Part shown: positions 9,839 through 18,909 of the stretch, one piece after another
Numbering within the stretch: position 1 is the first letter of the stretch
How the letters are laid out: every line of letters starts with the position of its first letter
Assembly (NCBI RefSeq): GCF_006715785.1
Contig: NZ_VFNX01000001.1
Location: forward strand, 1,254,501-1,318,500
From: Streptomyces puniciscabiei
Lineage (GTDB): Bacteria > Actinomycetota > Actinomycetes > Streptomycetales > Streptomycetaceae
Reading direction: 5' to 3'
DNA: 64,000 nucleotides
Translations under genes and position numbers: made by a program
The notes under the pieces: model-generated
Seen by the model: the letters and a program-made list of their open reading frames with translations, nothing else
Databases searched by the model: none
What the model was told of the DNA's origin: nothing

Positions 9839-9873
9839 ACCCTGTGAACATCGTGACAGAAATCGACCGGCTC

Positions 9874-11178
9874 CTAGCTGATCCGGACTGGGTTAACGAC
9901 ATCCGCGATCAGGACGAGAACGGTAAAACAGACAAAGATCCCCGCCACCACATACGCCACCGGCATCAGCTTCGCCACGTCGAACGGACCCGGGTCCGGC
10001 CGGCGCAGCACGCGCGCGACGTTCCTGCGGAGGGACTCCCACAGGGCGCCCGCGATGTGGCCGCCGTCGAGCGGGAGGAGCGGGAGCATGTTGAACAGGA
10101 ACAGGGAGAGGTTGAAGCCGGCGAGGAGCATCACGAACATCGCCACCTGCTGGGAGGCGGGGATGTCGAGGGTGGCGATGTCGCCGGTGATGCGGGCCGC
10201 GCCGACGATGCCCACCGGGGAGTCCGGCTGGCGCGGGGCGTTGCCGAAGGCCGCGTCCCACAGGGCCGGGATCTTGGCGGGCAGTGCGGCGAGGGAGTCG
10301 ACGGCGTCGCCGACCCGGTCGGTCATCCAGGTCACGGACTGGCCGAAGTCCTGGTGGACGACGCCGGTGGCGGCGCTGAAGCCGAGGAAGCCGGCCTTGA
10401 CGTACTTGCCCTGGACGTACTGGCCGCTGGAGTCCTTCTTGGCGACCTGGTTGGTGGCGATGGTGGCGTGCAGGGTGACCTGCTTGCCGTCGCGCTGGAC
10501 GACGATGGGGACGGTCTTGCCGGCGCTGTCCCGGATCAGGTCCGACAGGGTGTTCCAGTCCTTGGTCGGTCGGCCGTCGAAGGAGACGATCTTGTCGCGC
10601 TTCTTCATGCCGGCGGCCTCGGCCGGGGACGCCGGGTCGGACTTCTTGCAGCTGTCGCGGTGCTCGCTCTCCGCGATGACGCAGGGCGAGACCGAGGCGA
10701 CCGTGGTCGTCTGCTGCTGGATGCCGAAGCCCATCAGGACCGTGAAGAACAGGGCGATCGCGAGGATCAGGTTCATGAACGGGCCCGCGAACATGACGAT
10801 GACGCGTTTCCACGGCTTGCGCGTGTAGAACATGCGCGTCTCGTCGCCTGGCCGGAGCTCCTCGAAGGCCGCCGAGCGGGCGTCCTCGATCATGCCGCGC
10901 CACGGGGAGGTGGAGCGGGCGGAGACGCGGCCCCGGTCGTCGGGCGGGAACATGCCGATCATGCGGATGTAGCCGCCGAGCGGGACGGCCTTGATGCCGT
11001 ACTCGGTCTCGCCCTTCTTCCGCGACCAGACGGTCGGGCCGAAGCCGACCATGTACTGGGGCACGCGGATGCCGAAGAGCTTGGCCGTGGACAGATGCCC
11101 CAGTTCGTGCCACGCGATGGAGACGAGCAGGCCGACCGCGAAGACCAGTATGCCGAGGATGAACATCAAGGTCGTCAT
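9874..11178 (-). CDS. rseP: Site-2 (RseP/RasP-type) membrane zinc metalloprotease
   Basis: 434 residues. The zinc-binding HELGH is at residues 24-28 in the first membrane segment, a PDZ domain lies around 185-260 ([17 protein letters not shown]), and the third ligand motif [13 protein letters not shown] is near residue 370. The family cuts membrane-bound anti-sigma factors or signal-peptide remnants within the bilayer. The start ATG overlaps the dxr stop (ATGA), so the two genes are coupled. The last residues VVNPVRIS coincide with the presumed attachment site of the recombinase element, so the final codons may be element-derived. Confidence 0.95.
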   Translation of the reverse strand: MTTLMFILGILVFAVGLLVSIAWHELGHLSTAKLFGIRVPQYMVGFGPTVWSRKKGETEYGIKAVPLGGYIRMIGMFPPDDRGRVSARSTSPWRGMIEDARSAAFEELRPGDETRMFYTRKPWKRVIVMFAGPFMNLILAIALFFTVLMGFGIQQQTTTVASVSPCVIAESEHRDSCKKSDPASPAEAAGMKKRDKIVSFDGRPTKDWNTLSDLIRDSAGKTVPIVVQRDGKQVTLHATIATNQVAKKDSSGQYVQGKYVKAGFLGFSAATGVVHQDFGQSVTWMTDRVGDAVDSLAALPAKIPALWDAAFGNAPRQPDSPVGIVGAARITGDIATLDIPASQQVAMFVMLLAGFNLSLFLFNMLPLLPLDGGHIAGALWESLRRNVARVLRRPDPGPFDVAKLMPVAYVVAGIFVCFTVLVLIADVVNPVRIS

Positions 11179-12446
11179 GCACGCGCCTCCGCGGTCGCCT
11201 TCGTGCCGGTGAGTTCACGGGCCCGGGCACGGGCCCAGGTCTCCGCTTCGAGGACGTCCGACACGGTGAGTGAAGTTCCCGTGACCGGGGTGCCGTGCTC
11301 CTCGACCACCCGGGTGACGGTCTCCATGATGCCGTTGAAGGGCAGAGCGCCGCTGCGGAAGGCCTCGACGCACTCCTCGTTGGCCGCATTGAACACCGCC
11401 GGGGCCGTGCCCGCGAGCTGCCCCACGTGCCGGGCGAGGTTCACCGAGGGGAAGGCCTCGTTGTCCAGCGGGAAGAACTCCCAGGTGGAGGCCTTGCTCC
11501 AGTCGAAGGCGGGCGCGGCGTCGGGGACGCGTTCGGGCCAGCCCAGACCGATGGCGATGGGCCCGCGCATGTCGGGGGGCGTCGCCTGGGCGATCGTGGA
11601 TCCGTCGGTGAACTCGACCATCGAGTGGACATACGACTGGGGATGCACGACCACCTCAATGCGGTCGAAGGGAATGTCGTAGAGCAGGTGTGCCTCGATG
11701 ACCTCCAGACCCTTGTTGACGAGGGTCGCGGAGTTGATCGTGATCACCGGTCCCATGGCCCAGGTGGGGTGGGCGAGGGCGTCCTCGACGGTGACGTGCG
11801 CCAGCTCCTGCTTGGTACGGCCGCGGAAGGGGCCGCCGGAGGCCGTCACCACGAGCTTGCGGACGTCGGCCCGCGTTCCTGCCGCCAGGGCCTGGAAGAG
11901 GGCGGCGTGCTCGGAGTCGACCGGGATGATCTGCCCCGGTTTGGCGAGCGCCTTGACCAGCGGGCCGCCGACGATCAGGGACTCCTTGTTGGCGAGTGCG
12001 AGGGTGCGGCCGGCCTCCAGGGCGGCGAGGGTGGGCGCGAGGCCGATGGAGCCGGTGATGCCGTTCAGCACGGTGTGACAGCCGGAGGCGGCGACCTGGG
12101 TGGCCGCGTCCGGTCCGGCGAGGATCTCGGGCAGCGGCTCGCCGGGGCCGTACTCGGCGGCGAGCGCCTCGCGCAGGGCCGGTACGGCGTCCTCGCGGGC
12201 GACCGCGACGGTCCGCACCCGCAGCCGGTGCGCCTGCTCGGCGAGGAGGGCGATGCGGCCGCCGTTCGCGGACAGGGCGGTGACCCGGAACCGGTCGGGG
12301 TGGCGCAGCACGAGGTCGATGGCCTGGGTGCCGATGGATCCGGTGGAGCCGAGGATCACCACGTCCTTGGGGCTGTCGCCCGCGAGGGGGTCGTAGACGA
12401 GGTGCGGATCGGCGAGGGGTGCCGGATGGGCGTGGCTGTCGGTCAT
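11175..12446 (-). CDS. dxr: 1-deoxy-D-xylulose-5-phosphate reductoisomerase
   Basis: 423 residues. The enzyme converts DXP to methylerythritol phosphate with NADPH and a divalent metal, the committed step of the MEP isoprenoid pathway. Seen: the nucleotide-binding loop [14 protein letters not shown] near residue 35, the metal-site motif [11 protein letters not shown], the TASGGPFRG loop, and the C-terminal [11 protein letters not shown]. The N-terminus has an extra 30 residues before the Rossmann fold, as in other streptomycetes. It is the first gene of a dxr-rseP pair with overlapping stop and start. Confidence 0.97.
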   Translation of the reverse strand: MTDSHAHPAPLADPHLVYDPLAGDSPKDVVILGSTGSIGTQAIDLVLRHPDRFRVTALSANGGRIALLAEQAHRLRVRTVAVAREDAVPALREALAAEYGPGEPLPEILAGPDAATQVAASGCHTVLNGITGSIGLAPTLAALEAGRTLALANKESLIVGGPLVKALAKPGQIIPVDSEHAALFQALAAGTRADVRKLVVTASGGPFRGRTKQELAHVTVEDALAHPTWAMGPVITINSATLVNKGLEVIEAHLLYDIPFDRIEVVVHPQSYVHSMVEFTDGSTIAQATPPDMRGPIAIGLGWPERVPDAAPAFDWSKASTWEFFPLDNEAFPSVNLARHVGQLAGTAPAVFNAANEECVEAFRSGALPFNGIMETVTRVVEEHGTPVTGTSLTVSDVLEAETWARARARELTGTKATAEARA

Positions 12447-12659
12447 CCCCCCATTGTTGCCGCATGCGGTGGCCGTCCGGACAGGGCGTCCCCCGGGCGG
12501 GTGCCTCGGAGGGTTTCGTCGCCGATGAGCGGATTTCCCGTTGTGAAGGCGTAATGAAGATCATACTTCTGAAATCGCACGCAACCGGCCCGTCGTTGAT
12601 GGCATCCTTCCCGTGGCGCCCCTTGATGGGGGCGCATTCACAGGGGGAGGAACATCACC

Positions 12660-13133
12660 TTGAACCGCATGCGTACGACCGCGGCTGCGCTGGCCACCGC
12701 CGGTGTCCTGGCAGCCACTCAGCTCGCTTTCGCCGGGGGCGCGGCCGCCGCCACCCGGGCTCCGCAGAGCACCGGCTGCCCGATCGACATCGTGTACCCG
12801 AGCCGCTTCTACATCGACTCGCACGGCTGGGTCACGAACGGGGGCCTGTACTTCGGCATCAAGAGCAAGACGGCCACGAGCTTCAAGAAGGTCACGTTCA
12901 GCGTCACGAACGTCAAGAACCTCCGCTTCGGCAAGGCCAAGCCCACCGGCGGCAGGATCACCCACAACTCGTCCACCTCGGTGTCCGTCTACACGGGCAC
13001 GTTCAAGGGCAAGGCGAGCCTGGGCATGAGGATCCCCACGCACCTGCTCAACACCCGCAGCTACCAGCTGAAGTTCACCCTGCACGGCTCGGGCTGGACC
13101 TGCGCCGTGAACCAGGGCACCTGGGGCAACTGA
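12660..13133 (+). CDS. Small exported protein of unknown function
   Basis: 157 residues from a TTG at 12660, 9 bases after GGGGGAGG; an ATG at 12669 is the alternative but is too far from that site. The N-terminus is a Sec signal peptide (RMRTTAAALATAGVLAAT, then AGGAAAA). The mature part of about 125 residues has two cysteines (TGCPID and WTCAV) that could form one disulfide, and many beta-prone, Lys/Thr/Ser-rich segments. No family recognised; it looks like a small extracellular beta-sandwich protein. A small GCGCCCC/GGGGCGC hairpin lies in its leader at 12616-12635. Confidence 0.8.
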   Translation: MNRMRTTAAALATAGVLAATQLAFAGGAAAATRAPQSTGCPIDIVYPSRFYIDSHGWVTNGGLYFGIKSKTATSFKKVTFSVTNVKNLRFGKAKPTGGRITHNSSTSVSVYTGTFKGKASLGMRIPTHLLNTRSYQLKFTLHGSGWTCAVNQGTWGN

Positions 13134-13167
13134 CCCCAGGCGCCCGGTCGGCCGGCGGGAGGGCGGC

Positions 13168-15105
13168 TCAGTCCCCGAAGGGGCGGCGCTCGCTCTCCCG
13201 CGCGGAGGGTCCGGGGGTCGCGTCGGCGATCCACGGACCGTCCCCGGACGGGTCGACGACGCCTTCCTCCAGCCAGGTGTAGGCACCGCCCAGCACGCCC
13301 TTGACCACCGTGCGGTCGACAGCGTCGGTGTTGGTCCACAGCCGGTCGAAGAGCTCCTCGACGCGGATGCGGGCCTGCCGGCAGAAGGCGTCGGCCAGCT
13401 GGTAGGCCTCGCGGCCGTGTTCGTCCCGGCTGCGCAGCAGCTCGGCCCGGACGCAGGCCGCGCTCATCGCGAACAGCTCGGCGCCGATGTCCACGATCCG
13501 CCCGAGGAAGCCCTGCTTGGTCTCCATCCGGCCCTGCCAGCGGGACATGGCGTAGAAGGTGGAGCGGGCCAGTTTGCGGGCGGCGCGCTCGACGTAGCGC
13601 AGATGCCCGGACAGGTCGACCTCGTGCTTGAACTCACTGTAGGCCATGGGCAGTTGACCGGGCCCGGCGACCAGTTTCGGCAGCCACTTGGCGTAGAACA
13701 CGCCCGCGTTCGCGCCCGCCTTCGCCTTGTCGGACAGGGATTTGTCGGGGTCGATGAGGTCACCGGCGACCGACAGGTGGGCATCGACGGCCTCGCGGGC
13801 GATCAGCAGGTGCATGATCTCCGTCGAGCCCTCGAAGATGCGGTTGATGCGCAGGTCGCGCAGGATCTGCTCGGCCGGGACCGCCCGCTCGCCGCGCGCC
13901 CTCAGGGACTCGGCGGTCTCGTAGCCGCGGCCGCCCCGGATCTGGACCAGTTCGTCGGCCATCCTCCAGGCCGTCTCGGAGCCGTAGAGCTTGGCGAGGG
14001 CGGCCTCGATGCGGATGTCGTTGCGGTCCTCGTCGGCCATCTGGGAGGACAGGTCGAGGACGGCCTCCAGGGCGAAGGTGGTGGCCGCGATGTAGCTGAT
14101 CTTGGATCCGACGGCCTCGTGCAGCGCCACCGGCTTGCCCCACTGCTCGCGCTCCGCCGACCACTCGCGGGCGATCTTCAGGCACCACTTCCCGGCTCCC
14201 GCGCACATCGCGGGCAGCGACAGCCGGCCGGTGTTCAGAGTGGTCAGGGCGATCTTCAGGCCCGCGCCCTCGGGGCCGATCCGGTTGGCGGCCGTGACCC
14301 GCACCTGATGGAAGCGGGTGACGCCGTTCTCGATGCCGCGCAGCCCCATGAAGGCGTTGCGGTTCTCGACGGTGATGCCCTCGCTGGTCGCCTCGACCAC
14401 GAACGCGGTGATGCCGCCCTTGTGCCCCTCGGACTTCGGCACCCGCGCCATGACCACGAGCAGGTCGGCGACCACCCCGTTGGTGGTCCACAGTTTCACC
14501 CCGTCGAGGACGTAGTCGTCCCCGTCCGGTACGGCCGTGGTGGCGAGGCGCGCCGGGTCGGAGCCGACGTCCGGCTCGGTGAGCAGGAAGGCGGAGATGT
14601 CGGTGCGGGCGCAGCGGGGCAGGAAGGTGTCCTTCTGCTCCTGGGTGCCGAAGAGCTTCAGCGGCTGGGGTACGCCGATCGACTGGTGGGCGGAGAGCAG
14701 CGCGCCGACGGCGGGGCTCGCGGAGCCGACCAGTGCGAGGGCCTTGTTGTAGTAGAGCTGGGTGAGGCCGAGACCGCCGTACTTGGGGTCGATCTTCATG
14801 CCGAGGGCGCCGAGCTCCTTCAGCCCGGTCACGACCTCGTCGGGGATGCGGGCCTCGCGCTCGATGCGGGCGGAGTCGATCGTGGACTCGCAGAACGCGC
14901 GCAGCTTGGCGAGGAACTCCTCGCCGCGCTGGACGCTGTCGGGGTCCGGGAGCGGGTGGGGGTGGATGAGGTCGAGCCGGAAGCGCCCGAGGAACAGTTC
15001 CTTGGCGAAGCTTGGCTTGTGCCAGTCCTGCTGCCGGGCGGCCTCCGCCACCTGGCGTGCCTCGCGTTCGGTGACGGTGGTGCGTGACTGAGTGGGGGCG
15101 GACAT
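13168..15105 (-). CDS. Acyl-CoA dehydrogenase, long form
   Basis: 645 residues from the ATG at 15105. The standard acyl-CoA dehydrogenase fold (N-terminal helical, middle beta, C-terminal helical) is clear from KYGGLGLTQLYYNKAL, FLLTEPDVGSDPAR, LDGVKLWTTNG, GLRGIENGVTRF and VQIRGGRGYETAESL, then RIFEGSTEIMHLL. A further 150-residue helical extension makes it resemble the VLCAD/ACAD9-like long class rather than 380-residue enzymes. It would oxidise acyl-CoA to enoyl-CoA with FAD. It is divergent from the LacI regulator and probably unrelated to the sugar locus. Confidence 0.93.
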   Translation of the reverse strand: MSAPTQSRTTVTEREARQVAEAARQQDWHKPSFAKELFLGRFRLDLIHPHPLPDPDSVQRGEEFLAKLRAFCESTIDSARIEREARIPDEVVTGLKELGALGMKIDPKYGGLGLTQLYYNKALALVGSASPAVGALLSAHQSIGVPQPLKLFGTQEQKDTFLPRCARTDISAFLLTEPDVGSDPARLATTAVPDGDDYVLDGVKLWTTNGVVADLLVVMARVPKSEGHKGGITAFVVEATSEGITVENRNAFMGLRGIENGVTRFHQVRVTAANRIGPEGAGLKIALTTLNTGRLSLPAMCAGAGKWCLKIAREWSAEREQWGKPVALHEAVGSKISYIAATTFALEAVLDLSSQMADEDRNDIRIEAALAKLYGSETAWRMADELVQIRGGRGYETAESLRARGERAVPAEQILRDLRINRIFEGSTEIMHLLIAREAVDAHLSVAGDLIDPDKSLSDKAKAGANAGVFYAKWLPKLVAGPGQLPMAYSEFKHEVDLSGHLRYVERAARKLARSTFYAMSRWQGRMETKQGFLGRIVDIGAELFAMSAACVRAELLRSRDEHGREAYQLADAFCRQARIRVEELFDRLWTNTDAVDRTVVKGVLGGAYTWLEEGVVDPSGDGPWIADATPGPSARESERRPFGD

Positions 15106-15147
15106 GAGGCTCACCTCGCCGCGAAGAGGGATGATTGCGGGCCGTTC

Positions 15148-15175
15148 GCTACCGACCAGTGCTACTGGATCGTTG
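15148..15175. promoter_or_regulatory. Candidate TetR-type operator upstream of acyl-CoA dehydrogenase
   Basis: CCAGT-GCT-ACTGG (15156-15168) lies within a longer imperfect palindrome about 50 bp upstream of the dehydrogenase start. It loosely resembles the ACCGACC-type sites of fatty-acid TetR repressors. Weak evidence. Confidence 0.25.
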
Positions 15176-15324
15176 GTACCCGAAACGGGCCGACCCCACC
15201 ACCCCTCGCGCGTCCGAACGGCCGAAAGGACTGCCGAAGCCCGGCGGGGCGGTGTGTACTGCTGCTCGGTGGCGCGTTCGGGATATCGGCCATGAACGGA
15301 CTTCGCGGGGACCGCGGGAAAATC

Positions 15325-15342
15325 TGTCGAAGCGCTTCGACA
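15325..15342. promoter_or_regulatory. LacI-family operator O1
   Basis: Perfect 18-bp palindrome TGTCGAAGCGCTTCGACA with the central CG step typical of LacI operators. The core recurs at 15420, 28801 and 28984. Confidence 0.85.
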
Positions 15343-15417
15343 CCCTATGGACACCCCGGCCCCGCTGAAGCTAGTGTCGCTCTCACCCCTCACTCGCCCC
15401 CGTCAGCAGCGCGCGCC

Positions 15418-15433
15418 AGTCGAAGCGCTTCAC
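15418..15433. promoter_or_regulatory. LacI-family operator O2
   Basis: Same core CGAAGCGCTTC with one imperfect end, about 17 bp before the regulator start and adjoining its ribosome site (GGAG). This placement suggests autoregulation by blocking transcription. Confidence 0.8.
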
Positions 15434-15449
15434 AAAGCTTGGAGCACGG

Positions 15450-16463
15450 ATGGTCACCCTCGCCGAGGTCGCCCAGCACGCCGGAGTCTCGGCGAGCACG
15501 GTGAGCTATGTCCTCAGCGGCAAGCGGTCCATCTCCGCGACCACCCGGCAGCGGGTCGAGCAGAGCATCCGGGAACTCGGCTACCACCCCAACGCCGGCG
15601 CCCGTGCCCTGGCCGGCAAGCGGTCGAACATCATCGCGCTGATGATCCCGCTGCGCACCGACATGTACGTGCCGGTGATGATGGAGATCGCCATCGCGGT
15701 GGCCACCACCGCCCGCACCCATGGCTACGACGTCCTGCTGCTCACCGGAGAGGAGGGACCCGACGCCGTGCGCCGGGTGACCGGCAGCGGTCTCGCCGAC
15801 GCGATGATCCTGATGGACGTCGAGCTGGAGGACGAGCGGCTGCCGCTGCTCAGGCGGACCGACCAGCCCTCGGTACTCATCGGGCTGCCCGCCGACACGG
15901 ACGGCCTGACCTGCGTCGACCTGGACTGGGCGGCGACCGGCGCGCTGTGCGTGGAGCACCTGGCGGGGCTCGGTCACCGTGACATCGCTGTCATCGGCGA
16001 GGCCCCGGCCGTCTACGAGCGGCACACCGGCTTCGCCGAGCGCACCCTCGACGGGCTGCGTACCCGGGCGCGCGAGACGGGCGTACGGGTGCTGCACCGC
16101 CCGTGCGACGGCGGCTACGACGCGATGGCCCTGACCCTGGCCCGGATCCTCGACGAGCGCCCGGCGACGACCGGATTCGTGGTGCAGAACGAGTCGGCGG
16201 TGGAGCCGCTGCTCGCGCTGCTGCGCCAGCAGGGCCGGGCCGTGCCGGAGGACGTGTCCGTCGTCGCGATCTGCCCCGACCAGGTCGCCGTGCAGGCCTC
16301 GGTGCGGCTGACCTCGGTCGCCGTCCCGGCGCAGGAGATGGGCCGGTACGCGGTCCAGCATCTGGTGGCCAAGCTGGACGGTCGGGACGGCGACGAACTC
16401 GTGCTGATCGCGCCCGAGCTGACGGTACGCGCGAGTTCGGGACCGGCACCGGCCGCGTCCTGA
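15450..16463 (+). CDS. LacI-family regulator of the xyloglucan locus
   Basis: 337 residues. The N-terminal LacI helix-turn-helix (MVTLAEVAQHAGVSAST, then VSYVLSGKRSIS, hinge RALAGKRS) is followed by a periplasmic-binding-protein-like effector domain. GGAG lies 6 bases before the ATG. Two copies of the TCGAAGCGCTTCGA palindrome precede it, and two more lie in the divergent ABC-importer/GH3 promoter region 13 kb away, so it is the likely repressor of all those genes. The effector is probably a xyloglucan oligosaccharide, by inference from the regulon content. The GH31 gene follows 82 bp downstream on the same strand. Confidence 0.92.
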   Translation: MVTLAEVAQHAGVSASTVSYVLSGKRSISATTRQRVEQSIRELGYHPNAGARALAGKRSNIIALMIPLRTDMYVPVMMEIAIAVATTARTHGYDVLLLTGEEGPDAVRRVTGSGLADAMILMDVELEDERLPLLRRTDQPSVLIGLPADTDGLTCVDLDWAATGALCVEHLAGLGHRDIAVIGEAPAVYERHTGFAERTLDGLRTRARETGVRVLHRPCDGGYDAMALTLARILDERPATTGFVVQNESAVEPLLALLRQQGRAVPEDVSVVAICPDQVAVQASVRLTSVAVPAQEMGRYAVQHLVAKLDGRDGDELVLIAPELTVRASSGPAPAAS

Positions 16464-16545
16464 CGTACCTTCCCGTGCCCCGGCGCGACCGGGGCATGCC
16501 TCTGCCTGCCTTGTCCGAAGTCCCGCCCTCCTTCAGGAGCACGCA

Positions 16546-18585
16546 GTGAATCAGCCTGCCGTCACGCAGCCCAAGGTCTCGCTCGCCCAGTCCTCCCCCA
16601 CCGCCGGCACCTTCCACGAGCGGGACGCGGCGCTGGAGTGGAGCGGCCGCCAGGAGACGGTGCGGATCGAGCCGTGGGGTCCGGACGCGGTCCGGGTGCG
16701 CGCCCGGCTCGGCGGCCCGGTGCTTCAGGGGCTTCCGGGCGCCCTCCTCGACACCCCGCCCGCCGAGGACGCCCGGGTCGAGATCGGTGACGGCGAGGCG
16801 CGGCTGACGGTCGGCGCGCTGACCGTCGAGGTGAGCGCCGAGGGCCTCGTCCGCTTCCTGCGCACCGAGGACCGTACGGAACTGCTCGCCGAGGAGCGGG
16901 CGCACTTCTGGTGGCCCGGGTCGCGGCTCTACACGGCGGTCGGAGGCGGCCACCACCGGCTGGAGCAGCGGTTCGCCGCCTACGAGGGCGAGAAGCTGTA
17001 CGGCCTCGGGCAGCACCAGCACGGGCGGCTCGACCAGAAGGGCCTGGTGCTGGACCTGGTGCAGCGCAACACAGAGGTGAGCGTCCCGGTGCTGGTGTCC
17101 AGCCGCGGGTACACCCTGCTGTGGAACAACCCGGCGATCGGCCGGGTGGAGCTGGCGGGCAACGGCACCCGCTGGGTCGCGGACTCCGCCCGGCAGATCG
17201 ACTACTGGATCACGGCGGGCACCCCGGCCGACGGGCAGCGTGCCTACAGCGCGGTGACCGGACGTGCGCCGATGCTGCCGGAGTGGGCGGCCGGCTTCTG
17301 GCAGTGCAAGCTGCGCTACCGCACCCAGGACGAACTCCTCGGCGTCGCCCGGGAGTACAAGCGCCGGGGCCTGCCCCTGTCGGCGATCGTGTGCGACTTC
17401 TTCCACTGGACCCACCTCGGCGAGTGGCGGTTCGACCCGAAGGAGTGGCCGGACCCGGCGGCGATGGTCCGCGAGCTTCAGGAGCTGGGCGTCAAGCTGG
17501 TGGTGTCCGTGTGGCCCTCGGTGTCGCCGCTGAGCGAGAACCACCAGCTCATGGAGCAGCGCGGCTATTTCATCGGCACCCAGTACGGCCCGATGGCGCA
17601 CGCGGACTGGCCCGACAAGGGGGTCGACTCCACCGTCCAGGTGGCGTTCTACGACGCCACGAACCCCGAGGCGCGGGCGTTCGTATGGTCGAAGGTCCGC
17701 GACAACTACCTTGTCCCGTACGGCATCACGGCCTTCTGGCTGGACGCCTGCGAGCCGGAACTGAAGCCGGGATTCCCGGAGAACCTGCGCTACTGGGCGG
17801 GCCCGGGCCTGGAGGTCGGCAACCTCTACCCGCGTGAGCACGCCCGCACCTTCCACGAGGGCCTGCGCGCCCGGGGTGAGGAGGTCATCACCCTCAACCG
17901 CTCGGCGTGGGCGGGCAGTCAGCGCTACGGCGCGGCCCTGTGGTCCGGTGACATCGGCACCGACTTCGCCACCCTGCGCCGCCAGCTCGCGGCCGGCCTC
18001 AACACCGCGCTGTCCGGCATCCCCTGGTGGAACACCGACATCGGCGGCTTCCACGGCGGCGACCCGGACGACCCGGCGTACCGCGAGGTGATGGTCCGCT
18101 GGTTCCAGTTCGGCGCGCTGTCCCCGCTGATGCGGCTGCACGGCTTCCGCGACCCGGGCATGCCGCTCGGCCCGGAGATGACGGGCGGCCCGAACGAGGT
18201 GTGGTCGTACGGCGAGGAGGCCGGCGCGATCCTGGAGAAGTACCTGCGCCTGCGCGAGCGTCTGCGGCCGTACGTCCTGACCGTCATGCGGGAGGCCCAC
18301 GAGGAGGGGCTGCCGGTGATGCGCCCGCTGTTCCTGGAGTTCCCCGACGACCAGGCGGCCTGGGCGGTGGACGACGCCTACCTCTTCGGCCGGGACCTCC
18401 TGGTCGCCCCGGTGCTGACGGCCGGCGCGACGGCCCGGACGGCCTACCTCCCGGCGGGCGCCCGCTGGACGGACGCCTGGACGGGTGAGTCGTACGAGGG
18501 CGGTGCGGCCGTGACGGTGGACGCGCCGCTGGACCGGATCCCGTTGTTCCTGCGGGACGGCGCGCGGTTGCCGGTGGCGCAGTGA
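16546..18585 (+). CDS. GH31 glycosidase, alpha-xylosidase-like
   Basis: 679 residues from a GTG preceded by AGGAG. The GH31 barrel is marked by the nucleophile region ITAFWLDACEPE (Asp400) and the acid/base region LWSGDIGTDF (Asp469), with downstream NTDIGGFHGGDPDDPAY. The WLDACEPE form is closer to bacterial alpha-xylosidases acting on xyloglucan fragments than to alpha-glucosidases. There is no signal peptide, so the enzyme is cytoplasmic and would trim xylosyl branches from imported oligosaccharides. Its last 68 bp are inside a 279-bp tandem duplication, leaving a second copy of the C-terminus after the gene. Confidence 0.9.
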   Translation: MNQPAVTQPKVSLAQSSPTAGTFHERDAALEWSGRQETVRIEPWGPDAVRVRARLGGPVLQGLPGALLDTPPAEDARVEIGDGEARLTVGALTVEVSAEGLVRFLRTEDRTELLAEERAHFWWPGSRLYTAVGGGHHRLEQRFAAYEGEKLYGLGQHQHGRLDQKGLVLDLVQRNTEVSVPVLVSSRGYTLLWNNPAIGRVELAGNGTRWVADSARQIDYWITAGTPADGQRAYSAVTGRAPMLPEWAAGFWQCKLRYRTQDELLGVAREYKRRGLPLSAIVCDFFHWTHLGEWRFDPKEWPDPAAMVRELQELGVKLVVSVWPSVSPLSENHQLMEQRGYFIGTQYGPMAHADWPDKGVDSTVQVAFYDATNPEARAFVWSKVRDNYLVPYGITAFWLDACEPELKPGFPENLRYWAGPGLEVGNLYPREHARTFHEGLRARGEEVITLNRSAWAGSQRYGAALWSGDIGTDFATLRRQLAAGLNTALSGIPWWNTDIGGFHGGDPDDPAYREVMVRWFQFGALSPLMRLHGFRDPGMPLGPEMTGGPNEVWSYGEEAGAILEKYLRLRERLRPYVLTVMREAHEEGLPVMRPLFLEFPDDQAAWAVDDAYLFGRDLLVAPVLTAGATARTAYLPAGARWTDAWTGESYEGGAAVTVDAPLDRIPLFLRDGARLPVAQ

Positions 18586-18590
18586 CGGCG

Positions 18591-18627
18591 GCGAGGGGCC
18601 GGTGCCGCGACGGGACCGGCCCCTCGC
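18591..18627. terminator. Bidirectional terminator, copy 1
   Basis: GCGAGGGGCCGGT pairs perfectly with ACCGGCCCCTCGC around an 11-base loop, directly after the GH31 stop. Confidence 0.8.
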
Positions 18628-18869
18628 GGCTCAGCTCCCGCAGACCGACCGCAACGACCGGGCCAGCGCCTTGGTGTGCAGGTGATCGAGGCCCTTGTCG
18701 CGGTGGACCTGGACGGCCGAAAGGACGAGCTCCGGCAGACAGACGGGTGCCTCGCGCTCCGCGGCCGTGCCGGCGATCGCCTGGACGAGGGCCGTTTGGA
18801 CGCGCCGCTGGACCGGATCCCGTTGTTCCTGCGGGACGGCGCGCGGTTGCCGGTGGCGCAGTGACGGCG

Positions 18870-18906
18870 GCGAGGGGCCGGTGCCGCGACGGGACCGGCC
18901 CCTCGC
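18870..18906. terminator. Bidirectional terminator, copy 2
   Basis: Second copy of the same 13-bp stem, 279 bp further on, directly after the chorismate mutase stop. Created by the tandem duplication. Confidence 0.8.
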
Positions 18907-18909
18907 GGC

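Larger units (their letters stand above)
7736..9897 (-). mobile_element. Single-gene serine-recombinase element inserted at rseP 3' end
   Basis: Bounded by similar sequences: GGGTTAAC at 7752-7759 and at 9890-9897, each inside a near-identical stop-proximal stretch (rseP end GTTAACCCAGTC...ATC..TAG; recombinase end GTTAACCCGGTG...ATC..TAG). Serine integrases recombine at short cores with divergent arms, so imperfect repeats of this type are expected as attL and attR. The exact boundaries are inferred. The only gene inside is the recombinase. Confidence 0.6.

Noticed and set aside
9844..11682. 612-residue plus-strand frame opposite rseP and dxr
   Set aside because: Composition is Asp/Glu/Arg/His-biased antisense noise; both opposite genes are certain.
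18676..18864. 62-residue frame ending like the GH31 C-terminus
   Set aside because: Created by the 279-bp tandem duplication; it joins antisense mutase sequence to the GH31 tail and is not a gene.
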